From Bidens hawaiensis (Eukaryota > Streptophyta > Magnoliopsida > Asterales > Asteraceae): a DNA stretch of 64,000 nt. The stretch is taken from contig JAIQDT010010013.1 in NCBI GenBank assembly GCA_021521415.1, forward strand, positions 1 to 64,000, read 5' to 3'. The position numbers and the translations under genes were made by a program. The notes below the pieces were generated by a model. It was given only the letters and a program-made list of their open reading frames with translations, searched no databases and was not told the origin of the DNA. This document shows, in pieces, positions 54,603 to 64,000 of the stretch. The stretch's first letter is position 1. Each line of letters opens with the position of its first letter.

Positions 54603-57600
54603 TTATCTCGAAGTAGGTTGCGCAGAGAACAGGTGCGGGTACTTGATCTTCATTTGATCTTCCCTTTCCCATGTAAACTCGGCTCCGCGCTTGGACTCCC
54701 AGCGAACTTTCACGATAGGGATACGACTGCGCTTGGTTTGCCTAACCTCGCGATCCATAATCTCAACAGGCTTCTCAACGAAATGCATAGTTTCATCAAC
54801 TTGAACTTCATCAAGTGGAATGCGAAGGTTCTCGTCAGCTAAACACTTCTTGAGATTGGATACATGGAACGTTGGATGCACATTACTGAGCGCGGGCGGC
54901 AGGTCAAGTCTGTAGGCAACTTTTCCCACACGCGCGAGAATCTTGAATGGACCAACATATCGAGGAGCAAGCTTACCTTTCTTCCCAAAGCGGACAACAC
55001 CTTTCCAGGGCGACACTTTGAGGAGAACAAGATCACCAACTTGAAATTCGAGAGGCTTTCGCCTGCGATCTGCGTAACTCTTCTGTCGGCTTCTGGCAGT
55101 CAGCAGATGATCACGGATCTTGGCGATTTTATCGGTTGTCTCTTGAACAAGTTCGGGTCCTGTGATTTGAGTTTCACCCACTTCGCTCCAACAGATCGGG
55201 GAGCGGCACTTACGACCGTAAAGTGCTTCAAATGGGGCCATACCGATACTGGAATGATAGCTGTTGTTATAAGAGAACTCGATCAAAGGCAGGTGTGAAT
55301 CCCAATTACCTCCAAAATCAAGAACACAAGATCGGAGCATATCCTCAAGAGTTTGGATAGTTCGCTCAGACTGACCGTCAGTCTGAGGATGATATGCCGT
55401 ACTCATGTCCAAGCGAGTTCCTAGCGCAGATTGGAGAGATTTCCAAAAGCGAGATATAAAACGGCCATCGCGATCGGATATGATGCTCAAAGGAGTACCA
55501 TGGCGGCAGACGATTTCCTTGACATAAAGCTGCGCGAGTTGCTCAACACGGTAGTTTTCACGAATGGGCAGAAAGTGAGCAGACTTAGTCAAACGATCCA
55601 CTATTACCCAAATGCTATCATGTTTGCTTGCTGTCAAAGGTAACTTGGTAATAAAGTCCATTGCTACACATTCCCATTTCCACGTAGGAATTTCTGGTTG
55701 TTCGAGCAAACCAGATGGGCGTTGGTGTTCAGCTTTCACTTTAGAACAAGTCAGGCATTTAGCTACGAACACAGCAATATCCTTTTTCATACCGGGCCAC
55801 CAATAAGTTATGCGCAAATCCTTGTACATCTTATCAGCGCCAGGATGAATAGAATACCGAGATTTGTGCGCTTCACTCAGGATATCAGCGCGAAGATTCT
55901 CATCAAAGGGAATCCAGATGCGATTAAGATAGCAAAGAATTCCACCCAGATTAGGGACAAAGAGTGCTTCCGCGCCACACGCTAACTCGGCGCGAAGGTT
56001 ACCGTTACTGATGGATGCGCGCTGCGCGTCACGAATACGCGATTCAAGGTTGCTTTGAATCGGCGCGAAGTGAAGCTGGGTGCGCGGCAAGATACAGTTA
56101 AGCTGGCAGGGTTTTCGGCTGAGCGCATCGGCTACCACATTAGCCTTACCAGGATGATACCGGATCTCACAATCGTAATCGCTGATGAGTTCGTTCCATC
56201 GGCGTTGCCTCATGTTGAGTTCCTTTTGATCAAAGATATGCTGAAGGCTTTTATGGTCAGTGTAGAGGATGCACCTAGTACCATAAAGGTAGTGTCTCCA
56301 GATCTTCAAGGCAAAAACAACTGCACCAAGTTCGAGGTCGTGAGTTGTATAATTCTTTTCATGAACCTTAAGTTGCCTTGATGCGTAAGCGATAACCTTG
56401 CCTCGTTGCATAAGAACACAACCGAGACCTTGGTTGGATGCATCGCAATACACGACAAAATCATCATTACCCTCAGGTAGCGCAAGAACAGGAGCTTCAC
56501 ACAACAAACGCTTGAGCGTTAGAAAGGCTTTTTCTTGCTTCGAGCCCCAAATATATGGTTTACCTTTGTGCGTTAGAGCTGTTAAAGGCAAAGCGATCTT
56601 TGAGAAGTTCGAAATAAATCGCCGGTAATAACCAGCTAAGCCCAGAAAGGAACGGATCTCGGAAGGAGAGGATGGCGTAATCCAGTTCTTGATTGCTTCA
56701 ATCTTGGATGGGTCGACATGAATACCCATCTTGTTTACAACATGACCAAGAAACTGTACTTCATCAGACCAGAATTCACACTTGGAAAGCTTAGCATAGA
56801 GTTGCTCAGCTCTAAGCTTTTGCAATACCAATCGGAGATGTTGCTCATGCTCGGCCTTGGTCTTAGAATACACCAGAACATCATCGATAAACACGATCAC
56901 GAATTTATCCAAGAAAGGCCTACACACCCGATTCATTAGATCCATGAAAACGGCGGGTGCGTTGGTTAGACCGAAGGACATGACCAAGAATTCAAAATGG
57001 CCATAACGAGTTCGAAAAGCAGTCTTCGGAACATCTTCATCGCGGATGCGCAACTGGTGATAGCCAGAGCGGAGATCAATCTTCGAGAAACAAGAGGCAC
57101 CTTGGAGTTGATCAAAGAGGTCGTCAATACGCGGTAAGGGATACCGGTTTTTAATGGTGAGTTTGTTCAACTCGCGGTAATCAATACACATGCGAAACGA
57201 TCCATCTTTCTTTTTAACGAACAACACCGGAGCACCCCAGGGCGAAGTGCTAGGGCGAATGAATCCTTTAGCAGTCAACTCTTGAAGTTGGCTTGCCAAT
57301 TCTTGCATCTCAGCGGGCGCAAGACGGTAAGGAGATTTAGCTACGGGGGAAGCACCAGGGACAAGATCAATACGAAACTCGACTTCACGAGCGGGAGGGA
57401 TACCAGGAAGATCATCAGGAAAAACTTCAGGGAAATCACGCACAACAGGGATATCGCGAAGCTTCTTCTCTTCAGCAGGTTTAACCACATGGGCTAAGAA
57501 TGCAATACACTTCTTCCGCATGAGTCTTTGGGCTTCGGCGCAAGACATAAGTTTAAGACCACTGGAGGGTTTTTCGCCGTAAATATGAAGATCACCATTT

Positions 57601-59219
57601 TCTCGAGGTATGCGAATCAATTTCTTGGCGCAAATAACTTCGGCGCGATTCTTCGAGAGCCAGTCCATACCAATGATAACATCAAAGCTTCCAAGAGGCA
57701 TGGGGATGAGGTCGATCAGAAAATCGTTTTCGTTAAGGTTAAGCGTGCAATCTTTAATCACTGAGTTTATTAAAACAGTTTCACCATTAGCCAATTCAAC
57801 TGAAAAATCTTCTTTTAAGTCATCGCGCGGTCGCGCAAGCTTCTGTTCGAAGGCGCGAGAAATAAAACTTCGATCGGCGCCAGTATCAAAAAGTATAGAA
57901 GCATAAAATCCGTTAAGCAAAAATGTACCATTAACTACGTCATTATTCGCTTGCGCTTGGTGCGCGGTTATATTAAAAGCTCGTCCGCGCGCCACTTGGT
58001 TCGAAATTTGGTTCACCGGATTCGCTTGTGTAATCTGAACTTGTAGTCTTGGGCACGCGTTCCGGAAATGACTGGGATCACCGCAGTTAAAGCACGATCT
58101 GGGTCGTGGGTTTTGGTAGATTGATTGTGGGTTCTGCGGGTAGACTGGTGGTGTTGGCGCAATTGGGTTGGCGGGAGGGACTCTACAGTTCTCAGCAGTG
58201 TGACCAACGCGGCCACATCGGTTACATTGTCGACACGGGGTCTGAGTTGGGTGGTGAAGTCTACAGGTTGGGCAAAAGGGTTGGGTTCCTGTGTAAGGTT
58301 TCTTAGGTGGCGGGGCAGGGAGTGCTGGATTGGTTAAGGCATAGTTGTGAACTACAGGGGGAGTTGGGTAGGCTGACAGTGGGTTAGGCGTGTAAACTGG
58401 AGGTTGATAAATGGGTTGTTGGACAATGGGCGGGTTGGTAAGCGCATAGGCTTTGCGCCTGCGCTTGAGGTTGTTACGGTTATAGGGTTCAGGTTTGGTT
58501 TCTGTTGGTTCAGGGACAGTCTTGGTGAGTTTGGTCTTTTCTGTTCCCCGCAGGAACAGGGTTCCTGCTCTGACATGGTTGTCGCTGAGCACAGCGGCCA
58601 ACTCGATGGCGTCAGAGAGGGTTGCTGGGTTTCTGGCCCATACAGAATCTTGAATTTCCATGGGGAGACCCCCAAGGAATTTCTCTATGGCTCGGCGGGA
58701 AGGGGTAACAAGGTGAGGGACCAGCAGGCTTAGTTCATGGAAGCGCGTCGCGTACTCGCGCGCTTCACCGCTGTATTGCTTAAGATTCCAAAATTCCTCC
58801 TCCAGGCGCTTAATTTCGTTGGGAGGGCAGAATTCTCGCGTAAGAATTTCCTTGAATTCCTCCCATGTCATGCTAGAAGCAGCCTCTGCGCCACGCGCAT
58901 GAGCTACTCCATTCCACCATGTAAGCGCTCTGGATTCCAGGACACTGGAAGCATATAGGGTTCGTCTGTCTGAGGGGCATTGGGTGTGAAGGAAAGTGTT
59001 TTCTATTTTCTCAAGCCACTGGAGCATCACGGTGGCTCCTTCAAGACCTGTGAACTTTGGAGGGTTACCCGCGTTAAAGGACTTAATGTTATAACTCGAG
59101 GTGTTGGTATTGTTTTGGCTCAAAGCTTGGGCTATTGCGACGGCCATTTCCTGGGAACGTTGCTGTCTACGCATGCGCGAGGCTTCTCTTCTCTGAAATC
59201 GGCGAGATAGCAGAGGCAT
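54603..59219 (-). CDS. Gag-pol polyprotein, Tekay chromovirus lineage (1538 aa, intact)
   Basis: One open frame from the ATG at 59219. Gag covers about 1-395 with a gag core near 60-215 and two CCHC knuckles ([14 protein letters not shown] near 332-345 and [14 protein letters not shown] near 376-389). Protease has DTGA at 445-448. Reverse transcriptase spans about 600-850 with FIDD ending at D780. RNase H keeps D926, E963, D988 and D1031. Integrase has H1118, H1125, C1155, C1158 and D1188, D1249, E1285. After the GPF/Y-type module (YVGPFKI, 1421-1427) the C-terminus ([12 protein letters not shown] to [17 protein letters not shown]) is a chromodomain-like fold lacking the usual aromatic cage, as in Tekay elements. 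Such domains can steer integration towards heterochromatin; that is family knowledge and is not shown here. Confidence 0.96.
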   Translation of the reverse strand: MPLLSRRFQRREASRMRRQQRSQEMAVAIAQALSQNNTNTSSYNIKSFNAGNPPKFTGLEGATVMLQWLEKIENTFLHTQCPSDRRTLYASSVLESRALTWWNGVAHARGAEAASSMTWEEFKEILTREFCPPNEIKRLEEEFWNLKQYSGEAREYATRFHELSLLVPHLVTPSRRAIEKFLGGLPMEIQDSVWARNPATLSDAIELAAVLSDNHVRAGTLFLRGTEKTKLTKTVPEPTETKPEPYNRNNLKRRRKAYALTNPPIVQQPIYQPPVYTPNPLSAYPTPPVVHNYALTNPALPAPPPKKPYTGTQPFCPTCRLHHPTQTPCRQCNRCGRVGHTAENCRVPPANPIAPTPPVYPQNPQSIYQNPRPRSCFNCGDPSHFRNACPRLQVQITQANPVNQISNQVARGRAFNITAHQAQANNDVVNGTFLLNGFYASILFDTGADRSFISRAFEQKLARPRDDLKEDFSVELANGETVLINSVIKDCTLNLNENDFLIDLIPMPLGSFDVIIGMDWLSKNRAEVICAKKLIRIPRENGDLHIYGEKPSSGLKLMSCAEAQRLMRKKCIAFLAHVVKPAEEKKLRDIPVVRDFPEVFPDDLPGIPPAREVEFRIDLVPGASPVAKSPYRLAPAEMQELASQLQELTAKGFIRPSTSPWGAPVLFVKKKDGSFRMCIDYRELNKLTIKNRYPLPRIDDLFDQLQGASCFSKIDLRSGYHQLRIRDEDVPKTAFRTRYGHFEFLVMSFGLTNAPAVFMDLMNRVCRPFLDKFVIVFIDDVLVYSKTKAEHEQHLRLVLQKLRAEQLYAKLSKCEFWSDEVQFLGHVVNKMGIHVDPSKIEAIKNWITPSSPSEIRSFLGLAGYYRRFISNFSKIALPLTALTHKGKPYIWGSKQEKAFLTLKRLLCEAPVLALPEGNDDFVVYCDASNQGLGCVLMQRGKVIAYASRQLKVHEKNYTTHDLELGAVVFALKIWRHYLYGTRCILYTDHKSLQHIFDQKELNMRQRRWNELISDYDCEIRYHPGKANVVADALSRKPCQLNCILPRTQLHFAPIQSNLESRIRDAQRASISNGNLRAELACGAEALFVPNLGGILCYLNRIWIPFDENLRADILSEAHKSRYSIHPGADKMYKDLRITYWWPGMKKDIAVFVAKCLTCSKVKAEHQRPSGLLEQPEIPTWKWECVAMDFITKLPLTASKHDSIWVIVDRLTKSAHFLPIRENYRVEQLAQLYVKEIVCRHGTPLSIISDRDGRFISRFWKSLQSALGTRLDMSTAYHPQTDGQSERTIQTLEDMLRSCVLDFGGNWDSHLPLIEFSYNNSYHSSIGMAPFEALYGRKCRSPICWSEVGETQITGPELVQETTDKIAKIRDHLLTARSRQKSYADRRRKPLEFQVGDLVLLKVSPWKGVVRFGKKGKLAPRYVGPFKILARVGKVAYRLDLPPALSNVHPTFHVSNLKKCLADENLRIPLDEVQVDETMHFVEKPVEIMDREVRQTKRSRIPIVKVRWESKRGAEFTWEREDQMKIKYPHLFSAQPTSR

Positions 59220-59857
59220 TCTATAAAAATTTTAATTTTAGTTAATATCTTGGTTTTAACGCAAAGTATAACCTCGAAAAGCTTGGTTTCACGGAGTCAG
59301 TTACTGTCAAAAGTTAAAGTAAAATAAATGACCCTAAATGCAGACTTAATAAAGGTAACAAATTCGAATCAAGAATCGACAATTCATGTATCACCATGAC
59401 TTTCCGAATTCCCAATTTAAAATATACGAGCAAACGAGTATTGGAGATTGACGATTCATGTATCACCATGACTTTTCAATCTTCAATATAAAACATACAA
59501 GAAAATGAGTATTGGAGGTTGACAATTCATGTATCACCATGACTTTTCAAGTCTCCAACCTCAGAACATAATCGTAAATGGAAATTGAAAATCAACTATT
59601 CATGTATCACCATGACTTTTCGGATTTTCAATCCCAACAAACGAATATGTAAGTAAAATCAATAAAAATCGAAATTCACAAAAATCGAAATATCGCGGAA
59701 TAAAACATAAAATCATATACTGCGCAAGTGCGAGCATATTCATAAATAACGAGTAATTAACAATAAGCGTGCAAACATGAGATTTCTCTCATGCGCGAGA
59801 AGGGACTCTTAGGTATTCTAGGCCGTTACGTCTAACCACCTATCCTAAAGTCAACGA
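59220..59857 (-). other. Untranslated leader of the Tekay element
   Basis: About 640 bp between the primer site and the gag ATG with no coding frame. Its main content is the four-copy hairpin array at 59361-59632. AUG triplets occur inside the hairpin loops, so the leader has several small upstream frames. Packaging or translation control would be expected to act here; this is inference. Confidence 0.6.
59361..59632 (-). repeat. Four tandem hairpins with a constant loop in the Tekay leader
   Basis: The core TTCATGTATCACCATGAC (plus strand) starts at 59383, 59455, 59526 and 59599, periods 72, 71 and 73. Inside each, TCATG and CATGA pair around TATCAC. Outside, unlike flanks pair with each other: 59441-59451 with 59476-59486 (11 bp, one G-U), 59512-59522 with 59547-59558 (10 bp with a small internal loop), 59584-59593 with 59623-59632 (10 bp perfect), and 59361-59366 with 59405-59410 (6 bp). 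Changing stems around an unchanged loop suggests that structure is maintained. Confidence 0.75.
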
Positions 59858-59869
59858 GCTCTGATACCA
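59858..59869 (-). other. Primer binding site of the Tekay element (initiator tRNA-Met)
   Basis: The minus strand reads TGGTATCAGAGC, the classic plant complement to the 3' end of initiator methionine tRNA, three bases inside the 5' LTR. Confidence 0.9.
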
Positions 59870-60893
59870 ATCTGTAACACCCCGACCAAAGGCGGATTAT
59901 ACATCGGGGCGCCACATATTGCTTCATTACTCGCGACACTATTGGTGTCAATATTTATTAATACACATTTTATCGCGCACGCGCAGCGGGAAAATAAAGA
60001 ACATAAATCAAACATAAATCAATATATTATAAATTATAACATTCAAACAACATTAACTTGTCTTGATACATTTTAATTCTAGGTCCAAAAGTAAAAACGT
60101 CCTACGTGTCCACAAGCTCCAAAACAGCTACTGCAAACCTGAACATGTGTTAAAATAAACGTCAAACACTTGCGTGTTGGTGAGAAATCAAGTTTAATAC
60201 AATACATAGATAGCCATAAATCTGCGCGCAACACGTGTATGTCTGGTGTTTAACAAGGGTGCAATCAGATTGTGATCAAGCCTAGATAGATCATAGCTCA
60301 TAGTTCATAGTTCAATCCGTGCTCCCAATTGAGCACAAAAACGAGAAAACATCTGTGCAAGTGTAAACAAAGAAAACCGTAAACGATAGGTCTCCCGTGT
60401 TCATCTAATGGTACCATGAAAACTTCGGAATAGGCCGAACAAAGCGGTTAATGATACACATACAAATAAACAGCCAAGTAAACGTCCTCAACACATGGGA
60501 TACTGCGCGACTAAAGTTCATAAACAAGTTTAAGACTCTAAGTTTGTATGAACACATGAACATCCCAAAGCATTTAAAATAAAAAGGGATTAGATACGAG
60601 ATAACTCACTTGATAAAGATGCGATGATAGATATGCAAGAATCAACTCTTAAACCAGCAAAGTTAACCTATAATTAAAGATTATTGTTTTAACGATTGGT
60701 TTTAAGTCTTGATTATAAGTTAGCATAATTAATAAGTAAACTATTATATATAATATATATTACCGGAAAAGCAGGAAGAACAAGGAGGAAGACGGAGGCA
60801 GAGAGGGGGGCGGCAGGAGGACAACGGCAGAGAGCAAAAAGGGAGGAAGAGATAATAAGTGTAGTGTGTGAAGTGTTAAGAAAATACTACTAT

Positions 60894-60901
60894 TATTTAT
60901 A
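60894..60901 (-). promoter_or_regulatory. TATA box in the Tekay 5' LTR
   Basis: Minus-strand TATAAATA in a TTGCCTATAAATAATAG context. It would start the genomic RNA some 30 nt downstream within the LTR. Confidence 0.65.
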
Positions 60902-61307
60902 GGCAAATCCAAGGGGACATAAACCCTAGAAAAGATCTCCAAAAGTAAAGAAAAGATATCAACAGTAAAAGATTCCAAAAGCAAGATATCAAAAGATATG
61001 GCAGCAAGGAAAAAGAGAAAAAGGCTGACAGGATTCAGAAAAAGGCATGGGAGAGGACAGATAAAGTTACTGGTTAAAGCATGGAAAAGCAGATCTCAAA
61101 AGATAATGTCAGTCACTTTTTCTACCAACCAATGGGGTTGGTACGCATGCTGCGCCGAAAGTAACTATTCAGACATTAGATAGGTTAGGTCAACAGCTCA
61201 GAAGATAAGACAACACAAAAGCATACAGGCTGGATAAAACAGAAGACTAGACTAAAGGGTCAAGCGCGAGAAGGCTGAGTGCGCGAGCGCGAAGGCTGGC
61301 ACAACAA

Positions 61308-61445
61308 ACCTTAGCGTGCTGCGGGAAGAATCACAAATCCTTAGCGCACTGCGGGAAGGATCACAAATCCTTAGCGCGCTGCGGGAAGGATCACAAATCC
61401 TTAGCGCGCTGCGGGAAGGATCACAAATCCTTAGCGCGCTGCGTG
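61308..61445 (-). repeat. 30-bp tandem repeats in the Tekay 5' LTR
   Basis: Five units as in the partner LTR. They lie upstream of the TATA box on the minus strand, hence in U3, where tandem repeats often act as enhancers. Each unit holds one or more GCGC words, so the array is a dense CpG cluster. Confidence 0.85.
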
Positions 61446-61863
61446 AAGAACCTAGAATTCTAAGCGCATCGCGGGAAGAACATTCATAGCGCGCTGCGAG
61501 AAGAGTTCTCTTCACGCATCGCAGGAACAAGATGTCTTCACGCAGGCTTCCATGTAAGGAGTCTGGCGCGTGGAGCTGCGCAGACAACCTTAGGCGGGAA
61601 GGAACAAAGGACAAGCAAAGAGTTAGAAGAAAAAGAGGGAAACAAGGCTTAAGGGCGGGACGGCGACAAAAGGGAAAAAAAGGCGGAAAGAGAGAAGGAG
61701 AGGGACGGGACGGCGGAAAGAAAGAGAGAGAAAGAGGCGGGAAGGAAAAGTATATTATTATTATTAAAAGTAAAATATAAGTATAAATATTAAATAATAA
61801 AAGAAAGAGATCGGGTCAGAGAAACGGGTACCTGGGTCGGGTCGGATCGGGTCAGATGTCACA

Positions 61864-61932
61864 TATATCGCCAAGGAACCAATAACCGATATATCACTGA
61901 TATATCGGTGATATATCGGCGATATTGACTGC
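61864..61932. mobile_element. MITE-like element, copy B, right part
   Basis: Begins with the second TATAT of the Tekay target duplication, continues as copy A 40683-40751 and ends ATTGACTGC. Confidence 0.7.
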
Positions 61933-62013
61933 ATAGGGTAGGAGGAGTGACAACATGATCTTGAGCTGGTTCTTCAACCTCCCTTTAAGGAGTATCCGAA
62001 TTTGGAGAGTAGT

Positions 62014-63673
62014 TTATTCCATCATCACTATCACTTTTATTGTCTTCCACAGCTTCTTGAATTGGTGAGCTGGTATCTGCAAAAGTGAAAACATTAAAAA
62101 CCGAGGCAATTTCAGCCTCAACTGCAGCGTCAGCATCACATGTTCGTTGAGTCTCACTTGGCGGCTCTTGCTCACCTGCCTTATTTCCACCAGTGGCTTC
62201 ATTGCCACCACTGTCATCATCATCATCACAGCTCTTGTCACGCGGCTCATCAAAACTATCATACGTATCATCATCATCCTTGTTTTTATCATCCTTTTTT
62301 CCACATCATCATCATCCGAGTCATCATCATCAGACTCATCATCATCTTCACCATCACCATTTTCACCATCACCTCCTTGAGCCATCGGCTGTTGATCAAC
62401 AGGATCCACCGAAGCAGCAACAAGAGCAACCACAGTAGAGCAGGAGCACTCACTTGTGCAACCAATATAGTTGCAACAAGAGCGGAAGTCATTGCATTGA
62501 CCTACCTAGTTGAGGTGGCAGTAGTAGCAACGAGTTCAGTACTCACGATGGTTCCAACAACCATCAATGGCTCTTCAAAACTTGTACTCAGACCAACGCC
62601 GCTTCCACCGGCTTCTTTAGTGGAGCACTGTGAAAGACTCCATGATTTATGCCTTGAGTCTTAATTCTTTCGGCATCAGCAAGGAGTCTAGCAAGAGCAT
62701 ACCTTCTTCTGTTGTTTGGCTCAGTTTTTTACTCATTGCTTTCTAGGAATCCACTATAGGTGTTCATCAAGTGAGTCCTCAGATTCACCAAGTCTTGATC
62801 AGTCATCCGCATTACCTCCAAAACATAAAGGTAATGGTTGACGAGGGACTCATTTACCGTGTTTTGACCACCATTAAAGTCTTGTTGATCATCAATTTCT
62901 CATTCGAGCAGCTCAGTTCTTGTCCTCGACCTAACGCTTTCACCCATAAACCTGTCCATGTCCTTAGATGAACTGGACCCACTCTCCAACAAACTAACGC
63001 TTGAACCCATCCTCTCAAACTCCATTCATGCTTGATCAAGAGTCGAATCTAACTCCCTCCTCAGATTGTTTGCAAAGTTGGAGGATGAAGGAAAATCAGT
63101 TTTAAGATGAGAAACTCTTGATTGGAGCCGTTCCATCTCATCATGTTGTTCAACATTTCGTAAAGAGTTTTGATTGATTAACTCTTGTTAATTGCTTATT
63201 CTCTTTTGAAAATTCCCGATCAAACTTTGTTGACTCTCAATCCGAACTCTATCAAGATCCCGGCTTTCTTCCAACTGAACTACTCTTGAAGCAAGAGCAT
63301 CCCGCTACCTTGTTACCTGCTCATTGATAGCTTGCTGATCTTTGACGAACTTGATCAACAGAAGCTCTTTCTTAGCATGATTTTTGTTTGCTTCCTGAAG
63401 TGCCTTAATCCTATCGAGGATAGGATCTCGAAACACAAGGGACTTCTTCGATTTACTGCTGGGATAGGGGTGGCTTATATGATAGGGCTTTTGAGTGTTG
63501 AGGGAGGTGTGGTTGATATGGTTGAATGTGGAGTGGTTGGAATAAGCATGGTTAAGGTTTGGGTCAGGAAGGATGTTGTGATGGTTAGAAGTAGGCTTAT
63601 GGGTTCGGTTGTGGTTGCTAAGGTTTGTATGATGGGTTGTGAGTGGATGGATGATGTAAAGGTAGAGGTCCAA
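62014..63673 (-). pseudogene. Decayed coiled-coil and acidic protein of retroelement type, copy B
   Basis: Duplicate of 40833-42492 with a few substitutions (for example near 62087, 62183 and 62360-62365) and the same interrupting stops. It is non-functional in both copies. Confidence 0.45.
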
Positions 63674-63750
63674 AATGATGTGCCTCTAATTGGAGAAGTG
63701 AATTGATATGTGGGTGATGTTATGGGTGTGGTAGTTCTAGGTGGTGATAG

Positions 63751-64000
63751 CACTACTAGAAAAATAGTTTTTAATGAATAACAATCTATGACTCGCGACT
63801 ATTTATGACTCGCAAATGTGTGTGTTATAAAAAAAGAGTAATGTTTTCTAAAAATTAGAAGATTTATGACTCACTTTTTCGCAAGTCATTAAGCAGTAGT
63901 CATAAATTAAAAAAAATTATAGATACATGATTCTCTTTTTTACGAGTCATTAAACATTTGTCATGAAATAAAAATTAAATAAGAGAACATGTCACAAAGC
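63751..64000 (+). mobile_element. CACTA-type terminus, copy B
   Basis: CACTACTAGAAAAATAG and the same subterminal tgactcgc/tcatgac motifs as at 42570. The element runs past the window end. Confidence 0.6.

Larger units (their letters stand above)
52577..61863 (-). mobile_element. Complete Ty3/Gypsy Tekay (chromovirus) LTR retrotransposon
   Basis: The 9,287-bp element is bounded by TATAT target duplications (52572-52576 and 61864-61868). On minus the order is 5' LTR (61863-59873), primer site, hairpin-bearing leader, gag-pol with chromodomain-like end, polypurine tract and 3' LTR (54568-52577). The LTRs differ by one indel and one substitution that I could see, so the insertion is very young. 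The polyprotein is open, so it may be active. Confidence 0.95.
59873..61863 (-). repeat. 5' LTR of the Tekay element
   Basis: 1991 bp. On minus it begins TGTGACATCTGACC and ends GGGGTGTTACA. The small open frames in it, including one with an Arg-Ser-Ala-Leu-Arg-Ile-Cys-Asp-Pro-Ser repeat, only reflect the 30-bp tandem repeats. Confidence 0.95.
46065..64000. repeat. Tandem segmental duplication, copy B, continuing past the right edge
   Basis: Corresponds to copy A 34177-42819, with the Tekay element (52577-61863) plus one TATAT copy added. The single-base changes I noticed include 50232 and 50252 (against 38342 and 38362), one near 50634, 50758 and 52360, and several between 62087 and 62365. 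None was noticed between 46065 and 50230 apart from a T-run. Confidence 0.92.

Overview
The window is nuclear DNA of a flowering plant, most likely a eudicot and plausibly Asteraceae. The support is AT-rich intergenic DNA, plant-type introns, malectin-like (CrRLK1L) receptor kinases, and Ty3/Gypsy elements of the Tat and Tekay lineages. The family assignment is inference; no species can be named from the sequence alone.

Layout, left to right. (1) 1-3272 is the right-hand part of a minus-strand Tat-type retrotransposon that has lost almost all of pol but keeps a full gag. (2) 4052-6303 is an intact six-exon mitochondrial carrier gene (SLC25A44-like) with a non-autonomous transposon in intron 2. 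(3) 7605-9755 (minus) is a six-exon DUF2039/C9orf85-type gene whose reconstructed frame has a stop at codon 80. (4) 10708-23173 is a complete Tat retrotransposon with 1019-bp LTRs, a CTACC target-site duplication and an open 1782-aa gag-pol. Behind gag-pol, in antisense, is a second gene with its own TATA box and four very small introns. (5) 24678-37130 is a minus-strand cluster of CrRLK1L kinases: one intact, one frameshifted by an 8-bp deletion, one intact.

(6) 34177-46064 is an 11,888-bp unit repeated head-to-tail from 46065 past the right edge. The unit contains the third kinase, relics of an LTR element, a small inverted-repeat element and a CACTA-type terminus. It also contains fragments of three captured-looking genes: an ankyrin segment of a TIP1/PAT24-type S-acyltransferase, a gamma carbonic anhydrase and a Ulp1-like protease. 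(7) The second copy of the unit (46065-64000) carries an identical kinase and is interrupted at 52577-61863 by a complete minus-strand Tekay chromovirus-type retrotransposon. That element has 1991/1992-bp LTRs, a TATAT target-site duplication and an open 1538-aa polyprotein.

The host genes are unrelated to one another apart from the kinase cluster. The kinase cluster grew at least twice: an older duplication gave the second and third kinases with their flanks, and a very recent one gave the identical third and fourth. Most of the rest is transposable-element sequence, and comparing duplicated copies lets several insertions be read against their own empty sites. The main caution is that the 11.9-kb duplication could be two haplotypes wrongly joined in assembly.
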